Below are positions 28,833-38,209 of a stretch of 64,000 nt of DNA, one piece after another; position 1 is the first letter of the stretch, and every line of letters begins with the position of its first letter. The position numbers and the translations under genes were made by a program. The stretch is taken from assembly GCF_000208405.1 (NCBI RefSeq), contig NC_015437.1, positions 1-64,000 of the forward strand. Reading direction: 5' to 3'. Source of the DNA: Selenomonas sputigena ATCC 35185 (GTDB lineage Bacteria; Bacillota; Negativicutes; Selenomonadales; Selenomonadaceae). The notes under the pieces were generated by a model. The model was not told the DNA's origin and made no database searches. It was given only the letters and a program-made list of their open reading frames with translations.

Positions 28833-28970
28833 CTATGCATAGTGCGTCCACATGCGCTTGATGAGAACGATGCCATCGGCGGGTTGTCCCGACAGGTCGT
28901 CATAGCCTGCAATATTTGGCAGCACAGAATATACCAGCCGATGCTGTATGTTGATGCGGCGTGAATAGTT
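28833..28970 (-). pseudogene. YoeB/Txe-family toxin, C-terminal remnant
   Basis: A minus-strand frame ends in YSRRINIQHRLVYSVLP ... GIVLIKRMWTHYA. This matches the end of YoeB/Txe mRNA-interferase toxins (SRRI..HRLVY, then R.W.HY). The first half of the toxin (about 50 residues) and any YefM antitoxin gene are absent; upstream the sequence turns into the deoC control region. It is a decayed addiction module with its terminator still in place. It is too short for an intact gene, and identification rests on motif recall. Confidence 0.65.
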
Positions 28971-29005
28971 CTCTTTGTGGTATACTGTTAAACAGGAGAA
29001 CTATT
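28964..29005. promoter_or_regulatory. palindrome around the deoC -10 box
   Basis: AATAGTTCTC (28964-28973) and its exact complement GAGAACTATT (28996-29005) flank a 22-base centre containing TATACT (28981-28986). The position, 18 bases before the deoC start, suggests a repressor operator. Confidence 0.6.
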
Positions 29006-29023
29006 GTGTAGGGAGGCGAGCTT

Positions 29024-29668
29024 ATGGAATTGGCAAAGTATATCGACCATACATTGCTCAAGACGGATGCGCAGAGGGCGGATGTGGCAAAGCTCATCGA
29101 AGAGGCAAAGGCGTATCATTTCGCTTCGGTCTGCGTGAGTCCGATCTGGGTATCGTACGTGTCTGATGCGCTTCGAGGCAGCGGTGTAAAGACATGCACG
29201 GTCATCGGCTTTCCGCAGGGGGCGATGCCGTCCGCAGTCAAGGCGTTCGAGACGAAGCAGGCGGTCGCGGACGGCGCGGACGAGGTGGACATGGTCATCG
29301 CAATCGGCAGGCTCAAGGATGGCGACGACGCCTATGTGAAGGCGGACATCGAGGCCGTCGTCCGGGCGGCTAGAGGGAAGGCGCTGACGAAGGTCATCAT
29401 CGAGACGTGCCTACTGACCGACGAAGAGAAGCGCCGCGCGTGCCTTCTCGCGAAGGAGGCGGGAGCGGACTTCGTCAAGACGTCGACGGGATTTGCCGCA
29501 GGCGGCGCGACGGCAGCTGACGTGAGACTCATGCGCGAGAGCGTGGGCGAGGCGATGGGCGTCAAGGCAGCGGGGGGCATCCGAAGCCGTGCGGACGCCG
29601 AAGCGATGCTCGCCGCCGGAGCGACGCGCCTCGGCACGTCGAGCGGCGTGAAGATCGTCGAGGGATAG
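29024..29668 (+). CDS. deoC: deoxyribose-phosphate aldolase
   Basis: Class I aldolase cleaving 2-deoxyribose 5-phosphate to glyceraldehyde 3-phosphate and acetaldehyde in nucleoside catabolism. The 214-residue protein has [33 protein letters not shown] and the Schiff-base lysine in [17 protein letters not shown] precedes the ATG. It is a single gene here, with a palindrome at its promoter and a strong terminator. Confidence 0.96.
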   Translation: MELAKYIDHTLLKTDAQRADVAKLIEEAKAYHFASVCVSPIWVSYVSDALRGSGVKTCTVIGFPQGAMPSAVKAFETKQAVADGADEVDMVIAIGRLKDGDDAYVKADIEAVVRAARGKALTKVIIETCLLTDEEKRRACLLAKEAGADFVKTSTGFAAGGATAADVRLMRESVGEAMGVKAAGGIRSRADAEAMLAAGATRLGTSSGVKIVEG

Positions 29669-29732
29669 GAGAAAGGGCGGCACAGGAATCCGTCAGCGGT
29701 CAAGTTCTTGCCGTCTCTTTTCACTGGAGCAG

Positions 29733-29767
29733 AAAACAGCCCTGCGGCATGCCGCAGGGCTGTTTTT
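29733..29767. terminator. bidirectional terminator after deoC
   Basis: AAAACAGCCCTGCGGC (29733-29748) and its exact complement (29751-29766) are separated by only AT and followed by T. It lies between the convergent deoC and glycosyltransferase genes. Confidence 0.93.
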
Positions 29768-29792
29768 CGTAAGATGCACGATAAAGACGTGG

Positions 29793-31274
29793 CTATTTCA
29801 CGCTCGATATATGCCAAAGCTCGTCCTTCTCGTTGCTGTCGCACAGTGTGAACTTGCGTCCTTCGAGATTGGTGTGGGCAGCGAAATCCGCTTTTACGGG
29901 CGTTTCCTTCGGGCATAGGACGTAGAATTCGCTGAGTGCCGAAAGATCCTCGATGGCGTAAAAGGGCATGATGTTCGTCGCCGTCCACGTGCCGGGCTTT
30001 GGTGCGTTTCGCTCGACATCTTCGCGCGTCGTCAGCAGATATATGGCCTTGTCCGAGTAGAACGTGCAGCCGACACTGTACGTGTGCTCGCGGTAGCTCA
30101 TGACGGGTATGTGCGCGGGAAGATCGTGCACGAGAGCGGCGGCGGGTGCGCCGCCTCTCTCTCGGCACATGGGAACGGCGACGAGGACGAAGAGGGTCAG
30201 ATAGAAGATGCCAAAGGCGGCGATGAAGAGGCTCATGCGCTTCCCGTCGAAGCTGCCGAGAAGGCGCGCCGCCAAGATGGCGATGGGGAAGAGCGAAGGG
30301 AAGGTGTAGGTCGGATACTTCGTCGCCATGCACTGATAGACGAGAATCGTGCCGAGCGCCCAGACGAGCAGGAAGAGCGTGTCCTTTTCCGCGAAGGCGC
30401 GGCGAAGGGCAACTCCCTTCTCTTGCCAGATTTTTTTTGCCATACACCAGACGAGCGGCAAGGACCATGGGAAGAAACTCGCGAGGAAAAGAAGGATGTA
30501 GTAGTACCAGACATTCTGTCCGGGATGTTCGGAGACAGTCGCGCGCAGGAAATTGTGCGTGCCGAAGAACGTCCCGAGGAAGTCTGCGCCGTGCAGGCTG
30601 TACATGGCGTAGTACCAACTGCCGCCAACGAGCAGGAAGAGGATCATGCCGCCGCCCCAGCGAAGGCGAAGAAGCTCCTTCGCATCCTTTCGGAGTACGA
30701 GGTAGACGGCAAGCAGGAGTCCCGGCAGGAGGAAACCGATCGGCCCTTTCGTGAGGACGGCGAGTCCTGCAAAGAAGAAGGCGGCGTAGTAGCGCACACG
30801 TTTTCCTGAGTCGTAGCCGAGGTAGAAAGAGACGAGCGTCGCGCTCATGAAGAAGAAGAGCGTCATGTCCGTGATGATCGCCTTGCCGACGTACCAGAAG
30901 CCGACGGAGCTGGCGAAGAGGCCGCCCGCAAGGAGTGCCGTTCGATGTCCGTAGAGGCGGCGCGCGAAAAAGTAGAGCAGCGCGAGGCTCAAAAGCCCCA
31001 TGAAGGCGCTCGGGAAGCGCAGCGCGAACTCATTGACGCCGAAGATGAGGCATGAGGCGATCATCTCCCAATAGAAGAAGGCGGGCTTGTCGTACCAATA
31101 GTTGCCGAAAATACGCGGCGAGAGATAGTCGCCGGAGGCGACCATCTCCTTCGCTGTCAGCGCGTAGTTCGATTCGACGGGATCGGTGATGGCGAGACTG
31201 CCGTTTGCCGCCAACAAGATGATTGCTCCGAAGATGAGCAGGAGCAAGAACTCCCGCTTCTCACGTTTGACCAT
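29793..31274 (-). CDS. ArnT-like (GT39/PMT_2) membrane glycosyltransferase
   Basis: 493 residues with about eleven transmembrane helices. The first periplasmic loop carries the acidic motif TDPVESNYALTAKEM, followed by NYWYDKPAFFYWE. That is the signature of polyprenyl-phosphate-sugar-dependent transferases such as ArnT, which decorate lipid A or other envelope acceptors. Donor and acceptor are unknown. It is encoded alone on the minus strand next to the polysaccharide operon. Confidence 0.88.
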   Translation of the reverse strand: MVKREKREFLLLLIFGAIILLAANGSLAITDPVESNYALTAKEMVASGDYLSPRIFGNYWYDKPAFFYWEMIASCLIFGVNEFALRFPSAFMGLLSLALLYFFARRLYGHRTALLAGGLFASSVGFWYVGKAIITDMTLFFFMSATLVSFYLGYDSGKRVRYYAAFFFAGLAVLTKGPIGFLLPGLLLAVYLVLRKDAKELLRLRWGGGMILFLLVGGSWYYAMYSLHGADFLGTFFGTHNFLRATVSEHPGQNVWYYYILLFLASFFPWSLPLVWCMAKKIWQEKGVALRRAFAEKDTLFLLVWALGTILVYQCMATKYPTYTFPSLFPIAILAARLLGSFDGKRMSLFIAAFGIFYLTLFVLVAVPMCRERGGAPAAALVHDLPAHIPVMSYREHTYSVGCTFYSDKAIYLLTTREDVERNAPKPGTWTATNIMPFYAIEDLSALSEFYVLCPKETPVKADFAAHTNLEGRKFTLCDSNEKDELWHISSVK

Positions 31275-31364
31275 GATCGTATTTCCTCCATTCAGCGAGT
31301 CTTGGATGCTTTCCCTGCGGCAGGATGGGGGATCGTGCCGGGATGGCCGTCTAGCCTGCGATTC

Positions 31365-31901
31365 CTAACTGATGTAGGATATGCGACTCTCGTTGCGTGG
31401 CTTGGGATCGGGCACGTCGCCTGCCGCGTAACCGAGCGCGAGATGGCCGATGCCGACGTATTGGCCGGGGCGGAAGAATATGCCGGCGCGCGAGAGAATC
31501 TCCTGGCCGAGAGGCTGCTCCAGCTCTTCCTTGGCGCGGTGAATCCAGCATGTATGGATGTCGAGCGATTCGGCGGCGAGCATCATCGTGGCGATGGCGA
31601 TGCTGCCGTTGCACAGATAGTTCACATCGTCCTTGTCCGCGATGACGAGCAGGATGACAGGCGCACCGTAGAAGGGGTCGAAGCCCTTCTTCCAATGACC
31701 GATCTGACAGTTCAGTTCGACGAGCTTTTCGCGCATGACCTTGTCCGTGATGACGATCGTGCGTATGGATTCGCTGCCCATGCTGCGCGGCGCATACAGC
31801 CCCGCCTCGACGATGTCGCGCACGATGTCGGCGGGCGGCATTGTCGGCAGGAAGGCGCGCACGCTGCGCCGCTTCTTGATCGTTTCCATGACTTCGTTCA
31901 T
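31365..31901 (-). CDS. nitroreductase family protein
   Basis: FMN-dependent oxidoreductase of 178 residues. The N-terminal IKKRRSVRAFLP is the FMN phosphate-binding Arg cluster, and GLYAPRSMGSE and the C-terminal GYAAGDVPDPKPR fit the family. ATG 31901 follows AAGAGGC. Physiological substrate unknown. Confidence 0.9.
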   Translation of the reverse strand: MNEVMETIKKRRSVRAFLPTMPPADIVRDIVEAGLYAPRSMGSESIRTIVITDKVMREKLVELNCQIGHWKKGFDPFYGAPVILLVIADKDDVNYLCNGSIAIATMMLAAESLDIHTCWIHRAKEELEQPLGQEILSRAGIFFRPGQYVGIGHLALGYAAGDVPDPKPRNESRISYIS

Positions 31902-31968
31902 CGTTGTGCCTCTTTTCTTGCAAGATGATAATTCTTCTTTGGGATGATTGTCGTGATTTTCTTGCGCC

Positions 31969-31977
31969 ATTATAGCA
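31969..31977 (-). promoter_or_regulatory. extended -10 promoter for the nitroreductase gene
   Basis: Minus-strand TGCTATAAT about 65 bases before the start codon; no clear -35. Confidence 0.5.
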
Positions 31978-32122
31978 TAGTTTTCGATATTATGCGACTA
32001 TGGGGGCGCGAAAGGAAGATTCTTGGGGAGTTTTAAGGAAAAGGGCTCGTTAGGGTAGGGGAAAGGACTCATAGTCTAGTGTCGCCGGACAGGGCAATCC
32101 TAAAGCTCGCCTGAAACAGCTT

Positions 32123-32151
32123 TTGACAGTATACTTGAGGTGTGGTATCCT
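32123..32151 (+). promoter_or_regulatory. main promoter of the polysaccharide operon
   Basis: Perfect -35 TTGACA (32123-32128), a 17-base spacer and TATCCT (32146-32151). No other strong plus-strand promoter was seen until 51510, so it may drive the whole 19-kb gene run. The rest of the 290-base gap from 31902 shows no gene. Confidence 0.8.
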
Positions 32152-32191
32152 AAATGAAATATATGTAATCATAATGAAGGAGTGTAGGCTT

Positions 32192-33025
32192 ATGAAGAAA
32201 CGCAGTATGCTTGCCGCGGCTGTGGTGCTCGCGCTCAGCAGTAGCGCTGCGTTTTCCGCGCCGTCGGCGCAAGACGCTGCAGTGGAAGCAGCTTCGGCTG
32301 GGTCGGTCGCCAGGGAAGCCTCTTCGGTGCAATCGCACGCGCAGAACGCGGCGAGAGCGCAGGAAAAGGCGACGAAGAAGCAAGCACCTATGCAAAACTA
32401 CGTCGAAGCGCCGGAGGAGTTCGAAATCGCCTCCCTGCGCCGTGCGGAAACGACACCGAACTATCGCCTTTTCAAGGGCGATACGTTCAACGTCCTTGTC
32501 ATCGGCTTCCCCGATGGCATCGGCGTCAACAATATCACGGTCGGCATTGACGGCTACGTTCAGCTTCCCTACGTCGGCAGCGTCAAGATGGAAGGCATGA
32601 CGCTCGACGAAGCAAAGGAAGTTCTCATGGAATCGCTCGGCGAGTATCTGCGCATCCCCGACATGTCTCTCCTTATTACGAGCTATGGGCCGCGCAAAGT
32701 CTATGTCATGGGCAACGTTGCCTCTCCTGGCATCCATGACTTGAGCATCGACCGCATGAACGCCTATGCCGCTCTCGCGAGTGCCGGCGGCTGGACAGAT
32801 CGCGCACGCAGCACGCGCATCCAGGTGATTCGTGTGCGCGACAATGTGATGTACTACCGTACGCTTAATATGAAAGACTATACGAAGAAGCACGACCTCA
32901 CGCAGAACGTCGTGCTGGAAGACGGCGACATCGTCTATGTGCCTGCATCGAACGGCATCAAGTTTACGGAGGACGTCCTGCCATATGTCAATGCTTGGGC
33001 ATTGTATAGGTCGCTGACGAAGTAA
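32192..33025 (+). CDS. polysaccharide export protein (Wza/OMA family)
   Basis: 277 residues. The signal peptide MKKRSMLAAAVVLALSSSA is followed by an Ala-rich stretch. The poly-export domain (NYRLFKGDTFNVLVIGFPDG) and an SLBB-type domain (RKVYVMGNVASPGIHDLS) come next. No lipobox Cys is present, so unlike E. coli Wza it is not an obvious lipoprotein. ATG 32192 follows AAGGAG. First gene of the operon; presumably part of the channel that exports the polymer through the outer membrane these diderm Firmicutes have. Confidence 0.9.
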   Translation: MKKRSMLAAAVVLALSSSAAFSAPSAQDAAVEAASAGSVAREASSVQSHAQNAARAQEKATKKQAPMQNYVEAPEEFEIASLRRAETTPNYRLFKGDTFNVLVIGFPDGIGVNNITVGIDGYVQLPYVGSVKMEGMTLDEAKEVLMESLGEYLRIPDMSLLITSYGPRKVYVMGNVASPGIHDLSIDRMNAYAALASAGGWTDRARSTRIQVIRVRDNVMYYRTLNMKDYTKKHDLTQNVVLEDGDIVYVPASNGIKFTEDVLPYVNAWALYRSLTK

Positions 33026-33050
33026 TTGTGTGGATAGGAGAGAAATTGCC

Positions 33051-34388
33051 ATGGAACAGAACGAGGGTATGATCGACCTCTCGAAACTTTTTCAAATCAT
33101 GGGTGCGCGTTGGAAAGCCATGGTCACGCTCGTGCTTATCTGCACGCTCGCGGCACTCGTCCTCGCCTTTGTGCTGCCAAAGCAGTATGAATCCACGACC
33201 TTGGTGCAGACACGTAATGCCGGCAAGGTGGATGCTTCAGGAGCTGCCGCAGCAATGGCAATACTGGGTGTAGGCGGCGGGACATCATCACCGACGATGA
33301 ACTACATCGAGCTGATGAAGACACGCACGGTGCTTGATCCGATTATTGACAGCATGGATTTTGATGATGATAAGAAACCGGATGCGAAATCCTTTGCGAA
33401 ACAAAGATTGGATGTAAGGAACACGAAAGGCACTAATTTGATTGAAGTAGCTGCACGCGGAAAAACGCCCGAAGAAGCGCAGCGGATATCTCAGTCGGTT
33501 GTCGATAACTTCCTCCTCATGCAGACGGATATGAATCAGGAGACGCAGTCTCTGCTCGTGAAGTTCCTCGAAAAGCGCATTGCAGAAAGCAAACAGGAAT
33601 CGGAAGAGGCAGAGGAGAGGCTGGCAAAGTTCAGCAAAGAGCATAAGATATACAGTCCTGACGATCAAGTGAAGGCAGCGATCGAGCAGCTGGCTGTTTT
33701 TGACAAGGCAATCGGCGAAGTCGAGGTGGCGCAGAAGTCTGCTCAAGCCGAGCTGGATACAGCGGAGGCGAAGCTGGTCGAGCAAAAGATGGAGAGCAAG
33801 GCGTATCGTGTTTCTGACAATGCTATCGTGCAAAAGATTCGCGATCAGATTGTCGCAAAGCAGGTGGAAATCGTGGGTCTTGAAGAGCGCTATACCGAGA
33901 AACATCCGAGCGTACAGCAGGCGAGGAATGAGCTGCGCCAGCTGCAGGGAAGCCTCGACGCCGAGGTCGTGGCAAGCGTGGACTCGAATGCGGCGACGCT
34001 GAACCCTGCGCATTCGGAAGTCTTGAAGAAGCAGGCCTTGGCAGCCGTCAACCTGGCTGTTGCCGAGGCGGGGGAAAGGAAGCTCAAGGAGCAGCGCGAG
34101 AAAAAGGAAAGTGAGATTGGAAAGCTGCCGGATGATGTGCTGGAATACATGCGTCTCGAGCGCGAAGTGAAAATCAAGAGCGAGGTCTATCTGAACCTCG
34201 TCAAGCAGAGCGAGCAGAGCAAGATTCAAGAAGCGATGGAGAGCATGGATATCCAGATTGTTGATCGAGCTAATCTCCCTGATAAGCCGGTTGCGCCGAG
34301 AAAGATTTTGATTGTAGCAATGGGCTTTGTGATAGGTGTATTCCTTGCTGTAGGATATGGGTTGTTGCTTTCTAGGCGAGAAGCATAG
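33051..34388 (+). CDS. Wzz-type chain-length determinant / polysaccharide co-polymerase
   Basis: 445 residues. Transmembrane helix 1 (about 23-43) and the Wzz-type PKQYESTTLVQ segment are followed by a long coiled coil (about 180-380). A C-terminal helix (ILIVAMGFVIGVFLAVGYGLLL) is preceded by the Pro-rich LPDKPVAPRK. No tyrosine-kinase domain follows, and no separate Wzc-type kinase or phosphatase gene is nearby. Works with Wzy to set chain length. Confidence 0.92.
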   Translation: MEQNEGMIDLSKLFQIMGARWKAMVTLVLICTLAALVLAFVLPKQYESTTLVQTRNAGKVDASGAAAAMAILGVGGGTSSPTMNYIELMKTRTVLDPIIDSMDFDDDKKPDAKSFAKQRLDVRNTKGTNLIEVAARGKTPEEAQRISQSVVDNFLLMQTDMNQETQSLLVKFLEKRIAESKQESEEAEERLAKFSKEHKIYSPDDQVKAAIEQLAVFDKAIGEVEVAQKSAQAELDTAEAKLVEQKMESKAYRVSDNAIVQKIRDQIVAKQVEIVGLEERYTEKHPSVQQARNELRQLQGSLDAEVVASVDSNAATLNPAHSEVLKKQALAAVNLAVAEAGERKLKEQREKKESEIGKLPDDVLEYMRLEREVKIKSEVYLNLVKQSEQSKIQEAMESMDIQIVDRANLPDKPVAPRKILIVAMGFVIGVFLAVGYGLLLSRREA

Positions 34389-34431
34389 CGGCTGATTCCG
34401 TTATGTGATAACGGAAGAGAGTGTGCTTTTT

Positions 34432-35871
34432 ATGGATGTAAGGCTGAAAATACCTGTAGAAATTCGCAGACTGTGTGCACCGTTGGTTTTTCTTGTCTTT
34501 GACTATCTGGCGATTCTACTGGCAGAGCAGCTTGCTTTTGGGCTACATGACCTCTATGGCGCGTCTGTGGGGGAGTCCTATCATATAGCGGAAACGTATG
34601 TGTTTCTCTGGATACCGTTGGTGTTTTTGGCGTTTTTGGGTATCACACAAACGTATACTAAAATGCAGCCAATTTTAGAAACTGTGCGGCAGATTTTTTA
34701 TGCCGTTCTATACGCTTTGATTACGTGCCTTATTGTCCTCTATTTCATTCAGGCAAGTGTGCTTGCTTCGCGTTTGTATGTTGTTGCATTCGCGTGCTTA
34801 GCGATCTTTAATCTTTACATTGAGAGATATGTGCTTTTAAAAATTTTCAAGATGACTCGTTCCTTGATGAAACCAGTGTTACTGATTGGTGCAGGGAAAA
34901 CGGCAGAGCAAATATTGCGCTGTTTTGAAAGAGATTTGGGGTATCGTTATGAAGTGGTCGGGATTCTTGATGACAATCCGATTTCAAAGATGTTGTCACA
35001 AAAGTTTTTGTTGCTTGGCAAGATAGAAGATGCAGCTATGGTTCTGAAGAACTTTGGGATAAAGACGATAATTATTGCTGCGCCTGGAATGAAGAAGAAA
35101 AAACTTCAAGAGTTATTAGATAGTATACAGCCCTATGTTCGAGATATCTCTTTCGTACCGGATTTGGTAGGGATGCCGCTGTATAATGTAGAAGCGCAAA
35201 CCTTATTTAATGAGCAAGTTATGCTTTTGTCTTTACGCAATAACCTGGCGAGACGGAGAAATCGCTGGTATAAACGTATATTCGACCTCGTTTTTGGGGG
35301 GCTTATGTGCATACCTGTATTGCCCATCTTGTTTCTCTTGGCGCTTTGTGTGCGGTTCGACTCCAAGGGAACAGTCTTTTTCAATGCGGAACGGATTGGA
35401 AAAGATGGAAAAGTTTTTACCTGTTATAAGTTTCGTTCGATGTATATGGATTCTGATCGTATATTGCAGGAGTATCTTGCGGCACGACCGGAGGCTCGAA
35501 CAGAATGGGATACTTTTGCAAAACTGCGTGAATATGATCCGCGGGTAACGCGAGTGGGAGCATGGATGCGCAAATACAGCTTGGATGAATTGCCGCAAAT
35601 CCTCAATGTTATTAAAGGCGATATGAGCTTGGTCGGTCCACGTCCTTACCTGCCGAGAGAACAGGGAGATATAGGAGAGCATCTTTTGACGATTACATCA
35701 ACAGTTCCTGGGATTACAGGGTATTGGCAGACGAGTGGAAGAAACGATGTAAGCTTTGCGGGACGTGTTGCTATGGATGTATGGTATGTGAGAAATTGGT
35801 CGATTTGGCTTGACCTGATGTATTTGTTTAAGACTGTTAAGATTGTTCTTACAAGGAAAGGCGCGTATTAG
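34432..35871 (+). CDS. undecaprenyl-phosphate sugar phosphotransferase (WbaP/WcaJ type)
   Basis: Initiating enzyme that puts sugar-1-phosphate on undecaprenyl phosphate. About 480 residues: four or five N-terminal transmembrane helices, a Rossmann-like domain (LLIGAGKTAEQILRCFERD), then the catalytic domain with YKRIFDLVFGG, YKFRSMYMDSD, LDELPQILNVIKGDMS and GPRPYLPRE. ATG 34432 (GGAAGAGAG upstream) is chosen; GTG 34405 would add nine residues. From here the DNA becomes AT-rich. Confidence 0.93.
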   Translation: MDVRLKIPVEIRRLCAPLVFLVFDYLAILLAEQLAFGLHDLYGASVGESYHIAETYVFLWIPLVFLAFLGITQTYTKMQPILETVRQIFYAVLYALITCLIVLYFIQASVLASRLYVVAFACLAIFNLYIERYVLLKIFKMTRSLMKPVLLIGAGKTAEQILRCFERDLGYRYEVVGILDDNPISKMLSQKFLLLGKIEDAAMVLKNFGIKTIIIAAPGMKKKKLQELLDSIQPYVRDISFVPDLVGMPLYNVEAQTLFNEQVMLLSLRNNLARRRNRWYKRIFDLVFGGLMCIPVLPILFLLALCVRFDSKGTVFFNAERIGKDGKVFTCYKFRSMYMDSDRILQEYLAARPEARTEWDTFAKLREYDPRVTRVGAWMRKYSLDELPQILNVIKGDMSLVGPRPYLPREQGDIGEHLLTITSTVPGITGYWQTSGRNDVSFAGRVAMDVWYVRNWSIWLDLMYLFKTVKIVLTRKGAY

Positions 35872-36783
35872 GTGGAAATACAAGTCATCATACCAGTTTA
35901 TCGTCCGGATGCTAGATTCTTGCAGCTTTTATGCATGATAAAGATACAGTCTTTGAAAAATTTGCCAGTTTTATTGATTGATTCTGGTAAGGGAATGTCC
36001 TATGCAGAGGAAATCAAGGGGATGAATGTCAAGGTTCGGAAAATTAATATCGAAGAGTTTAATCATGGCGGAACTCGTCAATGGGGAATGGATTTGTGTT
36101 CGGGAGCAGACATCTATGTGTTTCTTACACAGGATGCAGTTTTTTTTGATGAATATGCTGTAGAGAATCTAGTTGCTGCTTTTACCGATGATTATGTTGG
36201 TTGTGCTTATGGCCGTCAAGTTCCTCATAGGGGTTCTGGTGTTTTTGGGGCGTTTGCTAGAAAGTTTAATTATCCATTAGAAAGTCATATCTATGCCATC
36301 GAAGATAAGAGGCGATATGGAATTAAAACAGTATTTATTTCTAATTCTTTTGCTGCTTATCGGAAAGAGGCAATACAGCAGGTTCATGGGTTTCCGAAGC
36401 ATACTATTTTGAGTGAAGATATGTGTGTTGCAGCGAAAATGTTGCTGCAGGGGTGGAAAATCGCGTATGTGGCAAATGCTGCTGTATATCATTCTCATGA
36501 TTATACGATATTTCAAGAGTTTAAGCGTTATTTCGATATTGGGGTATTTCATGCACGTGAGCCTTGGATTCAGCAAAAATTTGGTAAGGCGGAGGGAGAA
36601 GGAAAACGTTTTATCATGACAGAGTTTCGTTATGTATTGAAACGTTGCCCTTACCGTTTTTTTGAGATGATTTTGCGTGATGGTATGAAGTTTTTGGGTT
36701 ATCGCTTGGGGCGTAATGAGAAGTATTTGAAAAATAAGTGGAAGATGAAGTTGAGTATGTCTCCAAGATATTGGGATGTTTAA
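35872..36783 (+). CDS. family 2 glycosyltransferase (rhamnosyltransferase-like)
   Basis: 303 residues with GT-A fold. IIPVYRPDARF is at the N-terminus, followed by FNHGGTRQWGM (as in dTDP-rhamnosyltransferases) and LTQDAVFFDEYAVENLV with the metal-binding Asp. HTILSEDMCVAAKML is the catalytic region. GTG 35872 begins directly after the previous stop. The sugar donor cannot be fixed; rhamnosyl is suggested by the NHGGTR motif only. Confidence 0.85.
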   Translation: MEIQVIIPVYRPDARFLQLLCMIKIQSLKNLPVLLIDSGKGMSYAEEIKGMNVKVRKINIEEFNHGGTRQWGMDLCSGADIYVFLTQDAVFFDEYAVENLVAAFTDDYVGCAYGRQVPHRGSGVFGAFARKFNYPLESHIYAIEDKRRYGIKTVFISNSFAAYRKEAIQQVHGFPKHTILSEDMCVAAKMLLQGWKIAYVANAAVYHSHDYTIFQEFKRYFDIGVFHAREPWIQQKFGKAEGEGKRFIMTEFRYVLKRCPYRFFEMILRDGMKFLGYRLGRNEKYLKNKWKMKLSMSPRYWDV

Positions 36784-36813
36784 TGTCGAGTTTGGTAGTG
36801 CGGAGGAAACAGA

Positions 36814-38205
36814 ATGAAGGGTTCTTTCAAACTTATACATCGATATTTAATTGCGATTGCTATAGTCTTGCTGCCGGTATTTAATTCATTGGGAACTGAT
36901 AAATTGGGCGCCTTGGGGCGTTCGGCAAGTACATATCCTTTGCTTCTAGGGGTGATTGTATGGTTAGGAACACTTGTGCTTCAAAGAGGAAAGGTGTATT
37001 ATCCTCGAAATCTTGGTTTCTTTTTTTTGTTGATGTTTCTTTTGACCGCTGTTCTTTCTGGATTGTTCAATCTTCCTGATTTATATGTTTTGAAATATCA
37101 AGGGATTTCGGGTATAGATCGGTTTTTTATTCAAATTTTTGCGTTGCTGTTTTATGTTTTTATCGTTATATATATATATAATGCTTTTTATCATGCGGGA
37201 AAAGAAGCAGAGCGACTATTCGTAACGGCACTTTCCCTATCCTTTTTTTTGGCTGGAGGATACTCTCTTTTTGAAATAGGCGCTTTCCTAAATGTTCCGT
37301 TTTCAACAGAGATTTTGGGTTATATAGATACACTTTTTCGAGCTAATGAAGAATTATACGGGTTACGTCTTCGTTCCTTGGCAAATGAAGCGTCTATGTT
37401 TGCTATGTATTGCACGCTGATTTTTCCTTGGATCTTTTCGCGTTTTTTTCGTAACAGGAGAAGTTTTGGGGATATTATCATCGTTTCATACTTTATTCTT
37501 CTAATGGGCTTGACCTTTTCTAGGACGGCATATATAGTTTTTATCATCCAATTGATAGTTTTCTTTATACTATATAGAAAGGAAATTTTTTCGGTTGGTA
37601 TGCATGGAGCGGTTTATTTTTTTGCTATAATAGGGATACTGACTTTTGGTGCTATTTCTATCTATTTCTCAAATATGGAACTGTTTGAGAAAATAGATGT
37701 TACCGCTCTGGTATATTCACTTGTAAGTGATGATGTGGATAATCCTCACTTGCTATCCAATATTGCACGCTATTCTTCTCAAATTGCAGCGATACGAATG
37801 TTCTTTGATCATCCTGTTTTAGGTGTTGGCCTTGGTGGATTTGGATTTTATGCTCCGCAATATTATCCTGATTCTTTAGGAGAGAGTTGGGAGATTATTG
37901 CACAGAGTTCTAACACAATTGGTGGTGCATGGCCTGTGGCACATGGACTATATGTAAGGATATTAGCAGAGATGGGTATTCTGGGACTTGTCTTTTGGTT
38001 GTTCTTGTGGGGATGGAATATTTTTAAGTCATTTGCAAGTCTAAGAAATTTGGCCAGGGAACAAATTCAGTATAAAAAGAATTTGTTGATTAGTTTGATT
38101 GGCATGCTGTTGATTGGTTTTGTTGGTGATAGTTTGACATGGGCTAGCTATTGGATATATTTAGGCTTTTTAGGAATTGAAGAATCTAATGGTTGTAGGG
38201 AATAG
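36814..38205 (+). CDS. O-antigen polymerase/ligase family protein (Wzy-like)
   Basis: 463 residues, mostly hydrophobic with about eleven helices. It carries the Wzy_C-type periplasmic loop: PVLGVGLGGFGFYAPQYY, then AHGLYVRILAEMGILGL. Within a Wzz/Wza operon polymerase is the likelier role; a ligase has a similar fold. Confidence 0.88.
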   Translation: MKGSFKLIHRYLIAIAIVLLPVFNSLGTDKLGALGRSASTYPLLLGVIVWLGTLVLQRGKVYYPRNLGFFFLLMFLLTAVLSGLFNLPDLYVLKYQGISGIDRFFIQIFALLFYVFIVIYIYNAFYHAGKEAERLFVTALSLSFFLAGGYSLFEIGAFLNVPFSTEILGYIDTLFRANEELYGLRLRSLANEASMFAMYCTLIFPWIFSRFFRNRRSFGDIIIVSYFILLMGLTFSRTAYIVFIIQLIVFFILYRKEIFSVGMHGAVYFFAIIGILTFGAISIYFSNMELFEKIDVTALVYSLVSDDVDNPHLLSNIARYSSQIAAIRMFFDHPVLGVGLGGFGFYAPQYYPDSLGESWEIIAQSSNTIGGAWPVAHGLYVRILAEMGILGLVFWLFLWGWNIFKSFASLRNLAREQIQYKKNLLISLIGMLLIGFVGDSLTWASYWIYLGFLGIEESNGCRE

Positions 38206-38209
38206 ATAT

